Source: Bacteroidales bacterium UBA5226
GTDB taxonomy: Bacteria > Bacteroidota > Bacteroidia > Bacteroidales > UBA932
Direction: 5' to 3'
DNA: 27,460 bases
Assembly: GCA_002409325.1 (NCBI GenBank)
Contig: DHUU01000006.1
Span: forward strand, 1-27,460
A model generated the notes under the pieces. The model was not told the DNA's origin and searched no databases. It saw only the letters and a program-made list of their open reading frames with translations. The translations under genes were made by a program, and so were the position numbers. Below, piece after piece: positions 1 through 8,039 of the stretch; within the stretch, counting starts at the first letter, position 1, and each line of letters opens with the position of its first letter.

Positions 1-1
1 C

Positions 2-277
2 TCTACCCTGAGAACAGAGCGCGCAACCGGAAGAAATCTGCTGAATTATTACCGCCAGGCAAAAGAAAAAGACCTTTGGACAGACATGAGAAAGGTTGTT
101 TTTGAAGAAGCCGGTTCTCTGACCTTGCAGGATGTCGTAGCATTTCAACGTCAATGGATCAGTAACAGACCTGTAACGTACTGTATATTAAGTGATATAA
201 AGGCGCTTGATTTGAAGCATCTTGCCTCTTATGGAAAAGTTATTCAGCTATCATCTCGGGATATATTTGGTTATTAG
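2..277 (+). CDS. M16 (insulinase) family peptidase, C-terminal fragment
   Basis: Reading frame open from the left edge of the window with no start codon, so only the last 91 residues are visible. They read as the C-terminal end of a Bacteroidetes zinc peptidase of family M16: a TLQDVVAFQRQWI segment, then a short hydrophobic stretch YCILSD, then a tail ending in RDIFGY. Many long (about 950 aa) Bacteroidetes M16 proteins end in a similar EEIFGY tail. The catalytic HxxEH motif would be in the N-terminal half, outside the window, so activity cannot be judged. The family acts on peptides, commonly in the periplasm or at the outer membrane. The assignment rests on the C-terminal pattern and could only be confirmed with the upstream sequence. 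Confidence 0.72.
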   Translation, partial: STLRTERATGRNLLNYYRQAKEKDLWTDMRKVVFEEAGSLTLQDVVAFQRQWISNRPVTYCILSDIKALDLKHLASYGKVIQLSSRDIFGY

Positions 278-372
278 AATTTTCAATAATTATATTTAGT
301 TGAAAAAAATGGGCCATTCGTTTATGAAAAGAATGGATTGGTTGATGAAAGTCCGTTTCAGAGAAATTCTGC

Positions 373-403
373 TTGTATTAATTGAATTGGACAATTAACT
401 TTG
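373..403 (+). promoter_or_regulatory. Bacteroidetes-type promoter upstream of a short structured transcript
   Basis: A TTG at 373-375 and a perfect TAnnTTTG box (TAACTTTG) at 396-403 are separated by 20 bases, which is the spacing known for the Bacteroidetes primary sigma factor. Transcription would begin near 408-410. The predicted transcript runs into the hairpins and terminator that end at 506. Confidence 0.55.
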
Positions 404-408
404 CAAAT

Positions 409-506
409 AGGATAAATAATGAATGGTTTTTTGAACTAAAAACGTACACAAAAAGATGCGAAATCTTTTTAACAGGTGGGAGATCTAAATCCCGCCTTTT
501 TTTTTT
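409..506 (+). ncRNA. Candidate small RNA or attenuator leader (~97 nt)
   Basis: This fills most of the 270-bp gap between the M16 peptidase and the sensor kinase. It lies between a good promoter (373-403) and an intrinsic terminator. Three hairpins follow one another: 426-443 (GTTTTT/AAAAAC, 6 bp), 450-470 (AAAAAGAT/ATCTTTTT, 8 bp, GCGAA loop) and the GC-rich terminator stem at 475-496. A six-codon mini-ORF, MNGFLN (419-439), is preceded by AGGA at 409-412, so a leader-peptide role for the kinase operon is also possible. I recognise no known riboswitch or RNA family. Upstream, 278-372 holds only a weak 6-bp inverted repeat (314-319/331-336) and no gene. Confidence 0.4.
475..506 (+). terminator. 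Intrinsic terminator
   Basis: A 7-bp stem (GGTGGGA with TCCCGCC, one G-T pair) encloses an 8-base loop and is followed at once by ten T residues (497-506). It lies 41 bases before the start codon of the sensor kinase, so it ends whatever starts at about 409 and possibly any read-through from the M16 gene. It could also attenuate the kinase operon. Confidence 0.8.
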
Positions 507-547
507 AATAAGTCCCGGGTTAATTGTATATTCGCAGATTAATCCTT

Positions 548-1582
548 ATGACAGAACCTCGCGTATACGAAGTTAACCGGGAACTCAAGAAACTGCGCCG
601 GCTGGAAAATCTCACACTATGGGGAATCATAGGAGTAGCTTTTCTCAGTCCATTGCTGATACAGCAGAACGTCTTGCCACTCTGGACTTCACTACTGCCT
701 ATTTTTATAGGGATGCTCATTCATCACTATATATACGTTCCGTTATTTCTGCTAAAGGCCAATTATTTCACCTATTTTTTACTGCTCTTTGTCCTGCTTC
801 TGGGTATTGTTTTTTCATGCGAGGCCGTCATTGATATTCAGGAAGAAAGATATGGGGTAAAATGGACCAATTTAATCCCTTACGAATCCACTTTACTGAG
901 CAATTTTGTGGTTTCCATGCTCCTTATGGGCATGAATGTGGCTATCAGAATAATTTTCAACAACATTAAGGAAAAAATGCTGGCCCACGAGGCAGACAAC
1001 AAGCTGATAAACTATAAAATGGAATTTCTACAGTTCCAGATCAGTCCCCATTTTTTAATGAATACGCTGAACAACATACATGTGCTGGTCGACACAGATG
1101 AAAAAAAAGCTAAAGAAGCCATTGTGAGCCTGTCAAGACTTTTACGTCACATGTTGTATGAAAGCACTCCGGATGCCAAAGTTTCCTTAGAAAGGCAATT
1201 GGCCGTATTCAGGGCTTATTGCAACCTTAACCTGTTGCGGTACGGGGAAAAAGTGAAACTAAGCATTACAGTGCCCCGGGATATGCCCAACGTACAACTG
1301 CCCCCGCTGATAATGATTGTTTTTATTGAAAACGCTTTCAAGCACGGAATCGTATACGGAGAAGAAACCCATATTGACATGAATTTCTGGGTAGAACCGG
1401 GTTTCTTCCATTTTTCAATTTCCAATACTGTGTTCCCCAATACACCTATCAGTGATAAACCGGGAGGTCTGGGTATAAAGAATGTAAAAGAACGGCTGAA
1501 CCTGCTCTATGGCGATAGTTATAAGCTTACTATGGAGCAAACTCAATCAGAATATATTGTACATTTGCAATTACCCCTATAG
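548..1582 (+). CDS. LytS-type sensor histidine kinase
   Basis: 344 aa, a membrane sensor kinase of the His_kinase (PF06580) plus HATPase class that partners LytTR regulators. Four hydrophobic segments lie within about residues 22-140, so sensing is likely at or in the membrane without a large periplasmic domain. The phospho-acceptor is H168 in the motif FQISPHFLMNTLN. The ATPase N box is ENAFKHG (N262) and the G box is GGLGIKN (about 306-312). A TTG at 524 would lengthen the reading frame, but the ATG at 548 gives the normal MTEPRVYEVN start. The response regulator gene begins 10 bases after the stop, so the two are surely one two-component system. The signal is unknown. A strong terminator just upstream (475-506) suggests either its own weak promoter (a TATATTCG box at 527-534) or read-through control. 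Confidence 0.93.
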   Translation: MTEPRVYEVNRELKKLRRLENLTLWGIIGVAFLSPLLIQQNVLPLWTSLLPIFIGMLIHHYIYVPLFLLKANYFTYFLLLFVLLLGIVFSCEAVIDIQEERYGVKWTNLIPYESTLLSNFVVSMLLMGMNVAIRIIFNNIKEKMLAHEADNKLINYKMEFLQFQISPHFLMNTLNNIHVLVDTDEKKAKEAIVSLSRLLRHMLYESTPDAKVSLERQLAVFRAYCNLNLLRYGEKVKLSITVPRDMPNVQLPPLIMIVFIENAFKHGIVYGEETHIDMNFWVEPGFFHFSISNTVFPNTPISDKPGGLGIKNVKERLNLLYGDSYKLTMEQTQSEYIVHLQLPL

Positions 1583-1592
1583 TTTGTGAATT

Positions 1593-2375
1593 ATGAACAT
1601 CAGGTGTTTAGTCATTGACGATGAACCACTCGCACTGCAACAACTTGTGTCTTACGTGAGTAAAATACCCTATTTGGAGCTTGTAAAGGCCTGTTCCGGT
1701 CCGACAGAAGCAATGCAGGCAATGGCCAGTGAAAAGGTAGACGCAATCTTTACAGATATTGAAATGCCCGATATCAACGGGTTGGAATACATACGCTCCC
1801 TGAAGAATAAGCCCATTATTGTTTTTGTTACCGCATACGCCGACTTTGCCGTAGAAGGATTTCAGGTAGATGCAACCGATTATCTTTTAAAACCATACAG
1901 TCTTGCTGATTTTATGAGAAGTGCAGAGAAGGTCAAGCAGCAGTTTGATCTTCGAAATGCTGCTTCATCGGGCAAGGAAAAGCCGGTTGCCTCCGCAGAA
2001 GAAGAAACCAACAACAATGGGGAGAAAAAGGCTGCGGCAGGATGGGAAAACGATTATGTGTTTGTTCGCGCCGATTCAAGAACGGTAAGGTTGAAGATTT
2101 CCGATATCCAGTATATTGAAAGCCGCAAGGAATATGTGGTTATTTTCTCAGAGAACAGCATTCCGGTTATGACACTATTCAGCCTCAAATCCATTGAAGA
2201 AAAACTGCCCAAAGATGTTTTCATGCGAGTACATCGCTCTTTTATCGTTAATCTGACCAAGATCACAGAAGTAGTTCAGAACCGTATTGTATTTGGCAAG
2301 GATGCCAGCGTTCCGCTTGGTGATCAGTACAAAAAAGATTTTCAAAATTTTCTGAACCAATATTTTATGAAATAA
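1593..2375 (+). CDS. LytTR-family response regulator
   Basis: 260 aa. The N-terminal receiver domain (about 1-120) has the acidic pair D9/D10, phospho-acceptor D55 in FTDIEMPD, a conserved T in VTAY, and K in LLKPY. A low-complexity linker rich in E, K, A and N (about 125-150) joins it to a C-terminal LytTR DNA-binding domain (about 155-258), recognised by the segments VRADSRTVRLKISDIQYIES and MRVHRSFIVNL. It should be phosphorylated by the adjacent LytS-type kinase and bind direct repeats upstream of target promoters. The prenyltransferase gene starts only 5 bases after its stop, so the operon probably extends to that gene. Confidence 0.95.
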   Translation: MNIRCLVIDDEPLALQQLVSYVSKIPYLELVKACSGPTEAMQAMASEKVDAIFTDIEMPDINGLEYIRSLKNKPIIVFVTAYADFAVEGFQVDATDYLLKPYSLADFMRSAEKVKQQFDLRNAASSGKEKPVASAEEETNNNGEKKAAAGWENDYVFVRADSRTVRLKISDIQYIESRKEYVVIFSENSIPVMTLFSLKSIEEKLPKDVFMRVHRSFIVNLTKITEVVQNRIVFGKDASVPLGDQYKKDFQNFLNQYFMK

Positions 2376-2380
2376 CCGGT

Positions 2381-3271
2381 ATGTTGCCTGTACTGCAAAG
2401 TATACGCCCCCGAACACTGGTCTTGTCGGTTTCCTCTGTCTTGGCAGGTACTCTCCTGGCAAGGGCACAGGGTCACTTTTCCTGGCTTGTTTTTTTGTTA
2501 TTGCTGTTTACAGCGTGCCTTCTCCAGAGCCTGTCCAACCTGGTCAACGAACTGGGTGACTGGAAAAAAGGCATAGACAGAGACCAGTCAGCACGCAAGT
2601 CCCTGAGCCTTCAAAGTGGCAGGTTGACAGAACAGCAACTGGTCTTTACCATGTATGTTGTCGCTATACTCTCCATCATGTCGGGTTTGGGATTAATCCG
2701 GGCTGCCTTTGGAACACTCAGGGATACACTCCCCATACTATTTATTGTTTTAGGAGCTGTCGCTCTGACTGCAGCAGTGTTTTATTCGGCCGGTAAAAAA
2801 CCTTACGGATATTACGGGGCAGGAGATCTGTCAGTATTTCTTTTTTTTGGCCTTGCCGGTGTGGCAGGCAGTTATTACCTTCTCACATTATCAGTAGATA
2901 CCGGGGTTTTGTATATTGCCTCGGCAATGGGATTACTTATCACTGCCGTATTGAATGTGAACAATATCAGGGATTATGATAACGACAAACGCTATGGCAA
3001 AAATACTTTTGCCGTAGTTTTATCCCGGCTTTCTGAAAGCAGATCTACTCTACCTGCAAAGATTTATCAAATGGTCCTGATTTCCTCGGCCATGGTATTA
3101 TCTACTGTTTATGCCTTAACATCTGAAACAGGAACTTTTTTATTCCTGGTTTCTTTGCCTTTGCTGGCTATACACCTTATCATGACAATTAAAAGAGAGG
3201 GTGCGCCTCTGGACAGTGCATTGAAAATGCTTATTTTAGCGGTATTCGTATACGCCCTCTCACTATTTTAG
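2381..3271 (+). CDS. menA: UbiA-family prenyltransferase, probable 1,4-dihydroxy-2-naphthoate prenyltransferase
   Basis: 296 aa, an integral membrane protein with about eight or nine hydrophobic helices. It carries the two aspartate-rich motifs of the UbiA superfamily: NELGDWKKGID at about 56-66 (the usual ND is NE here, a conservative change) and NNIRDYDNDKRYGK at about 194-207. The SGRLT segment and the NNIRD form are typical of MenA, which attaches the polyprenyl tail to DHNA in menaquinone synthesis at the cytoplasmic membrane. The start ATG lies 5 bases after the LytTR regulator stop, so it is probably co-transcribed with the two-component system. The 3' end overlaps the convergent pgpH-like gene by 9 bp. 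Another UbiA substrate cannot be excluded. Confidence 0.85.
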   Translation: MLPVLQSIRPRTLVLSVSSVLAGTLLARAQGHFSWLVFLLLLFTACLLQSLSNLVNELGDWKKGIDRDQSARKSLSLQSGRLTEQQLVFTMYVVAILSIMSGLGLIRAAFGTLRDTLPILFIVLGAVALTAAVFYSAGKKPYGYYGAGDLSVFLFFGLAGVAGSYYLLTLSVDTGVLYIASAMGLLITAVLNVNNIRDYDNDKRYGKNTFAVVLSRLSESRSTLPAKIYQMVLISSAMVLSTVYALTSETGTFLFLVSLPLLAIHLIMTIKREGAPLDSALKMLILAVFVYALSLF

Positions 3272-5290
3272 CCGTTTTCTCTTTGGATAGGTTATACGGG
3301 AGTGGTACATTTCCTGAATCTGAATTTTTAGGGTATTTTCTATCCGGCGCAGATTTCTGTAAGTGATGTCTGCATTCTGCAGCTGGTCTTCAGATACCCT
3401 CTGCCGTACCATCCTGTTGACCATGGCAGAGATACTTTCCGGGGTATAATCTTTCAGGCTCCTGCAGGCGGCTTCTACTGCATCTGAAAGCATAACAACT
3501 ACGTGTTCCGGGGTCGTGGGCAGATGTCCTTCATAGGTAAAGTCCTCCACATTTGAAGGGTCTCCTCCATCATTGCACCAGGTAGTATAAAAAGATTCGG
3601 TACGGGTGCGGCCATGGTGTGTTTCAATAAAATCGCTAACCAGAGAAGGAAGACTAAATTTTTTTGCCAGATTTTTCCCGTCTTCCACATGCTGGATCAC
3701 AATACGGGCACTTTCCCTGGGATTAAGCAGGGAGTGGGGGTTGAAACTGGCGGTCTGGTTCTCGGCAAAATACTGTGGATTGTTAATTTTACCAATATCG
3801 TGATACAAGGCACCAACCCTGCAAAGCAGGGCATTGGCCCCGATAGTCCGAGCAGCGGTTTCGGCCAGGTTGGCTACCTGTAAGGAATGCTGCATTGTCC
3901 CCGGTGCTTTTTCTGATAATTCCCTTAGGGCTTTGTTCCCTGTATCTGCCAGATCCCTTAGCCGTGAGATGGAAACAAAACCGAAAACCTTTTCGAATAA
4001 AAAAACCAGCGGATATGATGCGATCATAAGGACTGAAGCTACCCCGTAATTTCTGAAAACCACTCCGTTCAACCGTTCTAAAGTGCCTTCCGAGATCAGG
4101 TGAATTGCCAGGTCAACAAACAAATAGGCAATAAAAACAAGTAAGGCAGACAGAAATTGCTGCCAGCCCCTCCCCCAGAAACGGAATACGTATATGGCAA
4201 CTCCTCCGGCAATAATGTTGATCAGGGCAACGTGGTAACTGTCTGTGATCACAGCCAGTGGTATTAAAAAGAAAATGTACACCGGAAGAGAAAAACGGGT
4301 CGGAAAGAAGGAATCCATAAACAGGACAATAACAGGGAAAGGAAGCAAGTACAAAGCAGCCGGTTCAATTTTATATGTTATTGATGCCCCAGTCACCACA
4401 AGCACAAACAGGAACAGTGTGAAAATCAATTCCGGCGTGTTGTGAAGCATCTTAGGACGGATGGCTTGGATCAGTATAAACAACAGAAAAAGTGAAAGAA
4501 TGATAATCAGGCTCTGCCCCAGTATCAGAAACAGGATATTGCCGGAATATCCTATTTTTGAGTTGAATTCCGCACGGAGTGAGTTCAGGATCTGTTCCGT
4601 TGTACCGGTAACGACCTCTCCCTTGCTGACAATCCGCTGTCCTGTATGTACAATCCCTTTGGTCAGGGATATATCCTGCAGGCTGCTTGATTGTACGGCC
4701 AGGGTGGTGCTTTCGTCATACAGGAGGTTAGGCGCCAGAAACACGGAAAAATCGATACCTGAAGACCTCATTTCACTGGTTTCCTGTCTGGACAGTGTTT
4801 CCAGATTACTTAGAAAAAAATCGTTTGCAGAAGTAAGCGAGAATACTTCAGTATGGGCTTTTTTGTCAGCCATCTTTCCCTGTACTATGGCAAGACCCGT
4901 TTCCGGGTTCAATTCATCATAACGGGCATTGTCCATGATACCCCTGCCATATATAGTTTTGTATAGGGTAAGCAATTTACCCTGAAGCTCTTCCGAGAGT
5001 CCGGCCTGTGCAGCATCTTCTGAGAAAGTCCTGAGCTGAACCGCTTCAATATCTGGTTTTAAAAAAAAATAAGGAGTAAAGTGCCTGGAAATTTTCTCAC
5101 GTTCAAGGCGTAATTCTTCTTCAGTTTTCAAAACAGGAAAATCAAAGGTTGCGTCCAGGTTTTCATACATCCAGGGACTGCCTTTCTGATACTGGTATTT
5201 GAACTGGCCTTCACGGGGCAGGGATATGACCATAATGATCGCAGCCAGACCAAACAGTAATGGTATGATAATGTTCTCTTTCTTAGTCAT
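3263..5290 (-). CDS. PgpH-type 7TM HD-domain phosphodiesterase (probable c-di-AMP hydrolase)
   Basis: 675 aa from the ATG at 5290. A longer frame starts at 5347, but the inner start gives a normal N terminus (MTKKENIIIPLLFG, the first membrane helix) and an 8-bp overlap with the nuclease stop, suggesting translational coupling. Domain order is a first TM helix, an extracytoplasmic 7TMR-HDED domain (about 30-270), a seven-helix membrane block (about 280-450), then a cytoplasmic HD domain. The HD domain shows QHSLQVA, HDIGK (H497/D498), ETHHG (about 556-560) and D603 in MLSDAVEA, all metal-binding positions of the PgpH family, which in Listeria hydrolyses c-di-AMP. Its role here is inferred from that family; no c-di-AMP cyclase is in the window. 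Last gene of the lipoprotein/nuclease/HD operon. Confidence 0.9.
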   Translation of the reverse strand: MTKKENIIIPLLFGLAAIIMVISLPREGQFKYQYQKGSPWMYENLDATFDFPVLKTEEELRLEREKISRHFTPYFFLKPDIEAVQLRTFSEDAAQAGLSEELQGKLLTLYKTIYGRGIMDNARYDELNPETGLAIVQGKMADKKAHTEVFSLTSANDFFLSNLETLSRQETSEMRSSGIDFSVFLAPNLLYDESTTLAVQSSSLQDISLTKGIVHTGQRIVSKGEVVTGTTEQILNSLRAEFNSKIGYSGNILFLILGQSLIIILSLFLLFILIQAIRPKMLHNTPELIFTLFLFVLVVTGASITYKIEPAALYLLPFPVIVLFMDSFFPTRFSLPVYIFFLIPLAVITDSYHVALINIIAGGVAIYVFRFWGRGWQQFLSALLVFIAYLFVDLAIHLISEGTLERLNGVVFRNYGVASVLMIASYPLVFLFEKVFGFVSISRLRDLADTGNKALRELSEKAPGTMQHSLQVANLAETAARTIGANALLCRVGALYHDIGKINNPQYFAENQTASFNPHSLLNPRESARIVIQHVEDGKNLAKKFSLPSLVSDFIETHHGRTRTESFYTTWCNDGGDPSNVEDFTYEGHLPTTPEHVVVMLSDAVEAACRSLKDYTPESISAMVNRMVRQRVSEDQLQNADITYRNLRRIENTLKIQIQEMYHSRITYPKRKRLK

Positions 5291-8039
5291 TGTATTTTTC
5301 TCTTTGGCATATAGAAATGAAGGGGCAGTGTAAGCAATTGTCAACAACGTCTGTTTGTTTGAACGGAATGTTAAAATTAAACAATTCTTCCAATAGATTA
5401 CTTATAAGAGAAAGAAACCCCTCCTCAATTTCTGCCAGAGTCTGCCTGTTATTCAGGCTGGCTCTTTTATAACGGATGTTTCCGGTTGTCTTACGGGAAA
5501 AGGGAGAGTTCAGGTAATAAAGAAGGGGTAAAGGAAGTATGGCCGATGTAAAAGCCTGTCTGTACAGAAACACGTAACAAAGTATCTGGAAGGCATCTCC
5601 ATTTCTACCGGAGGATTGCGGATCAAAAAGATCTTCAACCCGGAAAAAGGAATTTTTTTCCGATCCTGTTTTATAATCTACCAGGAAGAGATCCCCGTTG
5701 CGGGTGTCTATGCGGTCTATGATGCCTGAAATGACTGTTTTCCCATAGGAGCATCTGAATTTTTTCTCAACGGCCAGCAGATGCACCGGCGCCTGTTCTG
5801 CGTCGTACCTGATGAACCGCCCGGCATAGAGGCCGGCCACTTCAGAAAACAGCACCTGCCTGCCGGGTTCGATATGTATTCCTTCTCTGCCTCTTTTTTG
5901 CAGGTATTCTTCAGTCACTCCGGAAACGAGTTGGCGGAAAGACTTGCCGGGTTCAATCATGCGCAGTAACCCTTCTTTATTAACAGTCTTTCCGATATAA
6001 GGCCTGTAGAGATTTTCAAGAACGGCATGAACGATATTGCCTATGTGCAAGGAATCAGACTCTTCTGTAATTTCCTCAGGCTCTTTCAGGGACAGCACGT
6101 GTTTATAGAAAAACTTAAGGGGACACCGTATATATGTTTCCAAAGCGGTTGGGCTCAGGGCTTTTTTTCGGGCAGGGTCCATGAACTCCTGTAACAGATC
6201 TTTTACGGTCTCAGTTTTTTGGACTGTCACCTGCCTTGTTTTGGGCAGGGTATAGTCATAAACCAGGGGGGTCGTGATTACAGGGGAATCCGGTAGTTCA
6301 AATGAAATCTGGCGAACAAAACGGCTGACCTCGCCCCGGCCAGGGCCATCGGGATTGCAATTCCAGATAAGAAAAACTTTTTTTGCCCGTTGTAACAACC
6401 TATAAAAATAGTATGCCTGAATAGCTGTATGCTGTTCAGCGGAAGGAAGGCCAAATGCTTTGCCTACGTTACGGGGTATCAGGGAATTATCTTTGAACAT
6501 CTTTGGCAACACGTTTTCCTGGGCAGAGACAATAACTACGTTCTCGAAATCCAGGCAACGTGTTTCCAGAAATCCCATTATTTGTAACCCTGTAAGCGGT
6601 TCCCCGCTGAAAGGAATGGTGGCAAGAGAAAGGTGTTGCCTGATAAGGCGCGCAAACAATGCCTTATCTATCTCTGTTGAAGAACGTGATAAGGCAAGGT
6701 GCAGTTTGTTAAGGAGTTTTCTTGTTTCCCTGGTTACTGGTGACAGCATTACATCGCTCAGAGGCAATGTGTCCGATTCTTCTATCATATCCAGAATCTG
6801 GAGAAGGACAGCGTACAATTCCATTGTGTTTTCCGGCACTTTTTGTATAGATGAAGCAATACCAAGCGCCTGAACGTAAGGATGCATGCTTACCGGCCGG
6901 AAATCCTTATCGGTTCCGGGCCGGTCGTAGTACCGCAAAAGGGAATCAAACAGACCGAACAGAGATGTCTGGCGGAGTGGGAACCCCATGGTTACGTTCA
7001 TTTCCCAATTCTTTTTCTCCTGTTGTCCAAGCCCGTATAGCAAGGGAAGGAGCAGGTTTTCATCTCCCAGGACAACGGCTGTTCTTGTGTCTTGCGGGAG
7101 GTTATTATCTTGTATGATCTGACAGACAATCTTTGCCTGCATGACGTAGGAAGGGACAGGAACTACCCTTATCTCCCTGTGTGCAGAGAGAGGGGAATAG
7201 TCCTTGCGATATCCCCCGGGAGGCGGAAAGTCCTTAAGATTTTCTCTTAGGAACAATCCGGATTCCTGTAATGAATCTTCAATGTAATACGAATCGTAAT
7301 CCCAGAAAAAGTCTGCTTTGTTGTTGTCTCTCAGAAACCGGAATAATTTTTTTTCACAACTGTTAAGGGCGTTGAAACCGATAAAAACAAACCTGTAAAA
7401 GCTGTTAATAAAAACCCGGGACTTTTCCTCATCCAGACTTTCGGCCATTTGTCTGTAGATCATGCCTTCGTAGCATAGATCCTTATCCTTGAGCGCTGTT
7501 TTGAACTGCTGATATAATTGCGGCAATTTTTCCCATATAGAAATAAAATGCTGGTTCAGCAGATGGTCTGGCTGTACCTGGAATGAGGACCAGAAAGACA
7601 TCAGGAGCTGTTGTTGCTCAGGGGAAAGAAAACTGAAATCCTGCCCGATCCTTTTCAAATCCCTAACATTGTGGAATAATTCTTCCGCGTTGAGCAGGAA
7701 TTTATCGGCCTGGTCAAAATCATGAAGTATGATGTTCCCAAGGGAATAAAATCCCTGCAGGCTTTCTTCCTTGCCGGTAAGTCCTTTGTAAAGTTTGAAC
7801 AGTTCTGCCAGCAAAAACAGGTGTTCAGTCTTTTTTTTGCCGGTTATCTTCTCTGCCAGCTGGCTTATCCCCATATGAGAAGGCATCCAGATGTCCCGCT
7901 CAAGATAACGTGACAATTCTTTCTGAAAAAAAAGACCGGCCCTGCGTCCGGGAAAAACCAGGCAACAGTCAGTTATTCTTTCCCCATATGTTTGATAGAG
8001 TGTTTTGGCAACGGAATCCAGAAAAGAAATCCCGTTCAT
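5283..8039 (-). CDS. AddB-like PD-(D/E)XK nuclease with iron-sulfur staple
   Basis: 918 aa, the AddB/RexB-like nuclease type found in Bacteroidetes, which works with an AddA-type UvrD helicase-nuclease in processing double-strand ends. The N-terminal region keeps helicase-like folds, but the Walker A loop is replaced by VFPGRRAGLFF, so it should not hydrolyse ATP. The C-terminal nuclease domain has D775 in GIIDRID and D788/K790 in VDYKTG. Four cysteines, C639 (YIRCPLKFF), C902, C905 and C911 (CLHCPFISIC, spacing CxxCx5C), match the AddB 4Fe-4S staple. It overlaps the upstream lipoprotein gene by the tetranucleotide ATGA and the downstream HD gene by 8 bp. No addA-like partner is visible in the window, which is unusual because the two are commonly adjacent. 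Confidence 0.88.
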   Translation of the reverse strand: MNGISFLDSVAKTLYQTYGERITDCCLVFPGRRAGLFFQKELSRYLERDIWMPSHMGISQLAEKITGKKKTEHLFLLAELFKLYKGLTGKEESLQGFYSLGNIILHDFDQADKFLLNAEELFHNVRDLKRIGQDFSFLSPEQQQLLMSFWSSFQVQPDHLLNQHFISIWEKLPQLYQQFKTALKDKDLCYEGMIYRQMAESLDEEKSRVFINSFYRFVFIGFNALNSCEKKLFRFLRDNNKADFFWDYDSYYIEDSLQESGLFLRENLKDFPPPGGYRKDYSPLSAHREIRVVPVPSYVMQAKIVCQIIQDNNLPQDTRTAVVLGDENLLLPLLYGLGQQEKKNWEMNVTMGFPLRQTSLFGLFDSLLRYYDRPGTDKDFRPVSMHPYVQALGIASSIQKVPENTMELYAVLLQILDMIEESDTLPLSDVMLSPVTRETRKLLNKLHLALSRSSTEIDKALFARLIRQHLSLATIPFSGEPLTGLQIMGFLETRCLDFENVVIVSAQENVLPKMFKDNSLIPRNVGKAFGLPSAEQHTAIQAYYFYRLLQRAKKVFLIWNCNPDGPGRGEVSRFVRQISFELPDSPVITTPLVYDYTLPKTRQVTVQKTETVKDLLQEFMDPARKKALSPTALETYIRCPLKFFYKHVLSLKEPEEITEESDSLHIGNIVHAVLENLYRPYIGKTVNKEGLLRMIEPGKSFRQLVSGVTEEYLQKRGREGIHIEPGRQVLFSEVAGLYAGRFIRYDAEQAPVHLLAVEKKFRCSYGKTVISGIIDRIDTRNGDLFLVDYKTGSEKNSFFRVEDLFDPQSSGRNGDAFQILCYVFLYRQAFTSAILPLPLLYYLNSPFSRKTTGNIRYKRASLNNRQTLAEIEEGFLSLISNLLEELFNFNIPFKQTDVVDNCLHCPFISICQREKYND

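Noticed and set aside
382..576. 64-codon open frame before the sensor kinase
   Set aside because: It begins with TTG, runs through hairpins and the poly-T terminator, and resembles no protein. The region is better explained as a structured RNA.
5290..5347. N-terminal extension of the PgpH-like protein from an upstream start
   Set aside because: The extension lies inside the end of the nuclease gene. The ATG at 5290 gives the normal membrane-anchor N terminus and a coupling overlap.
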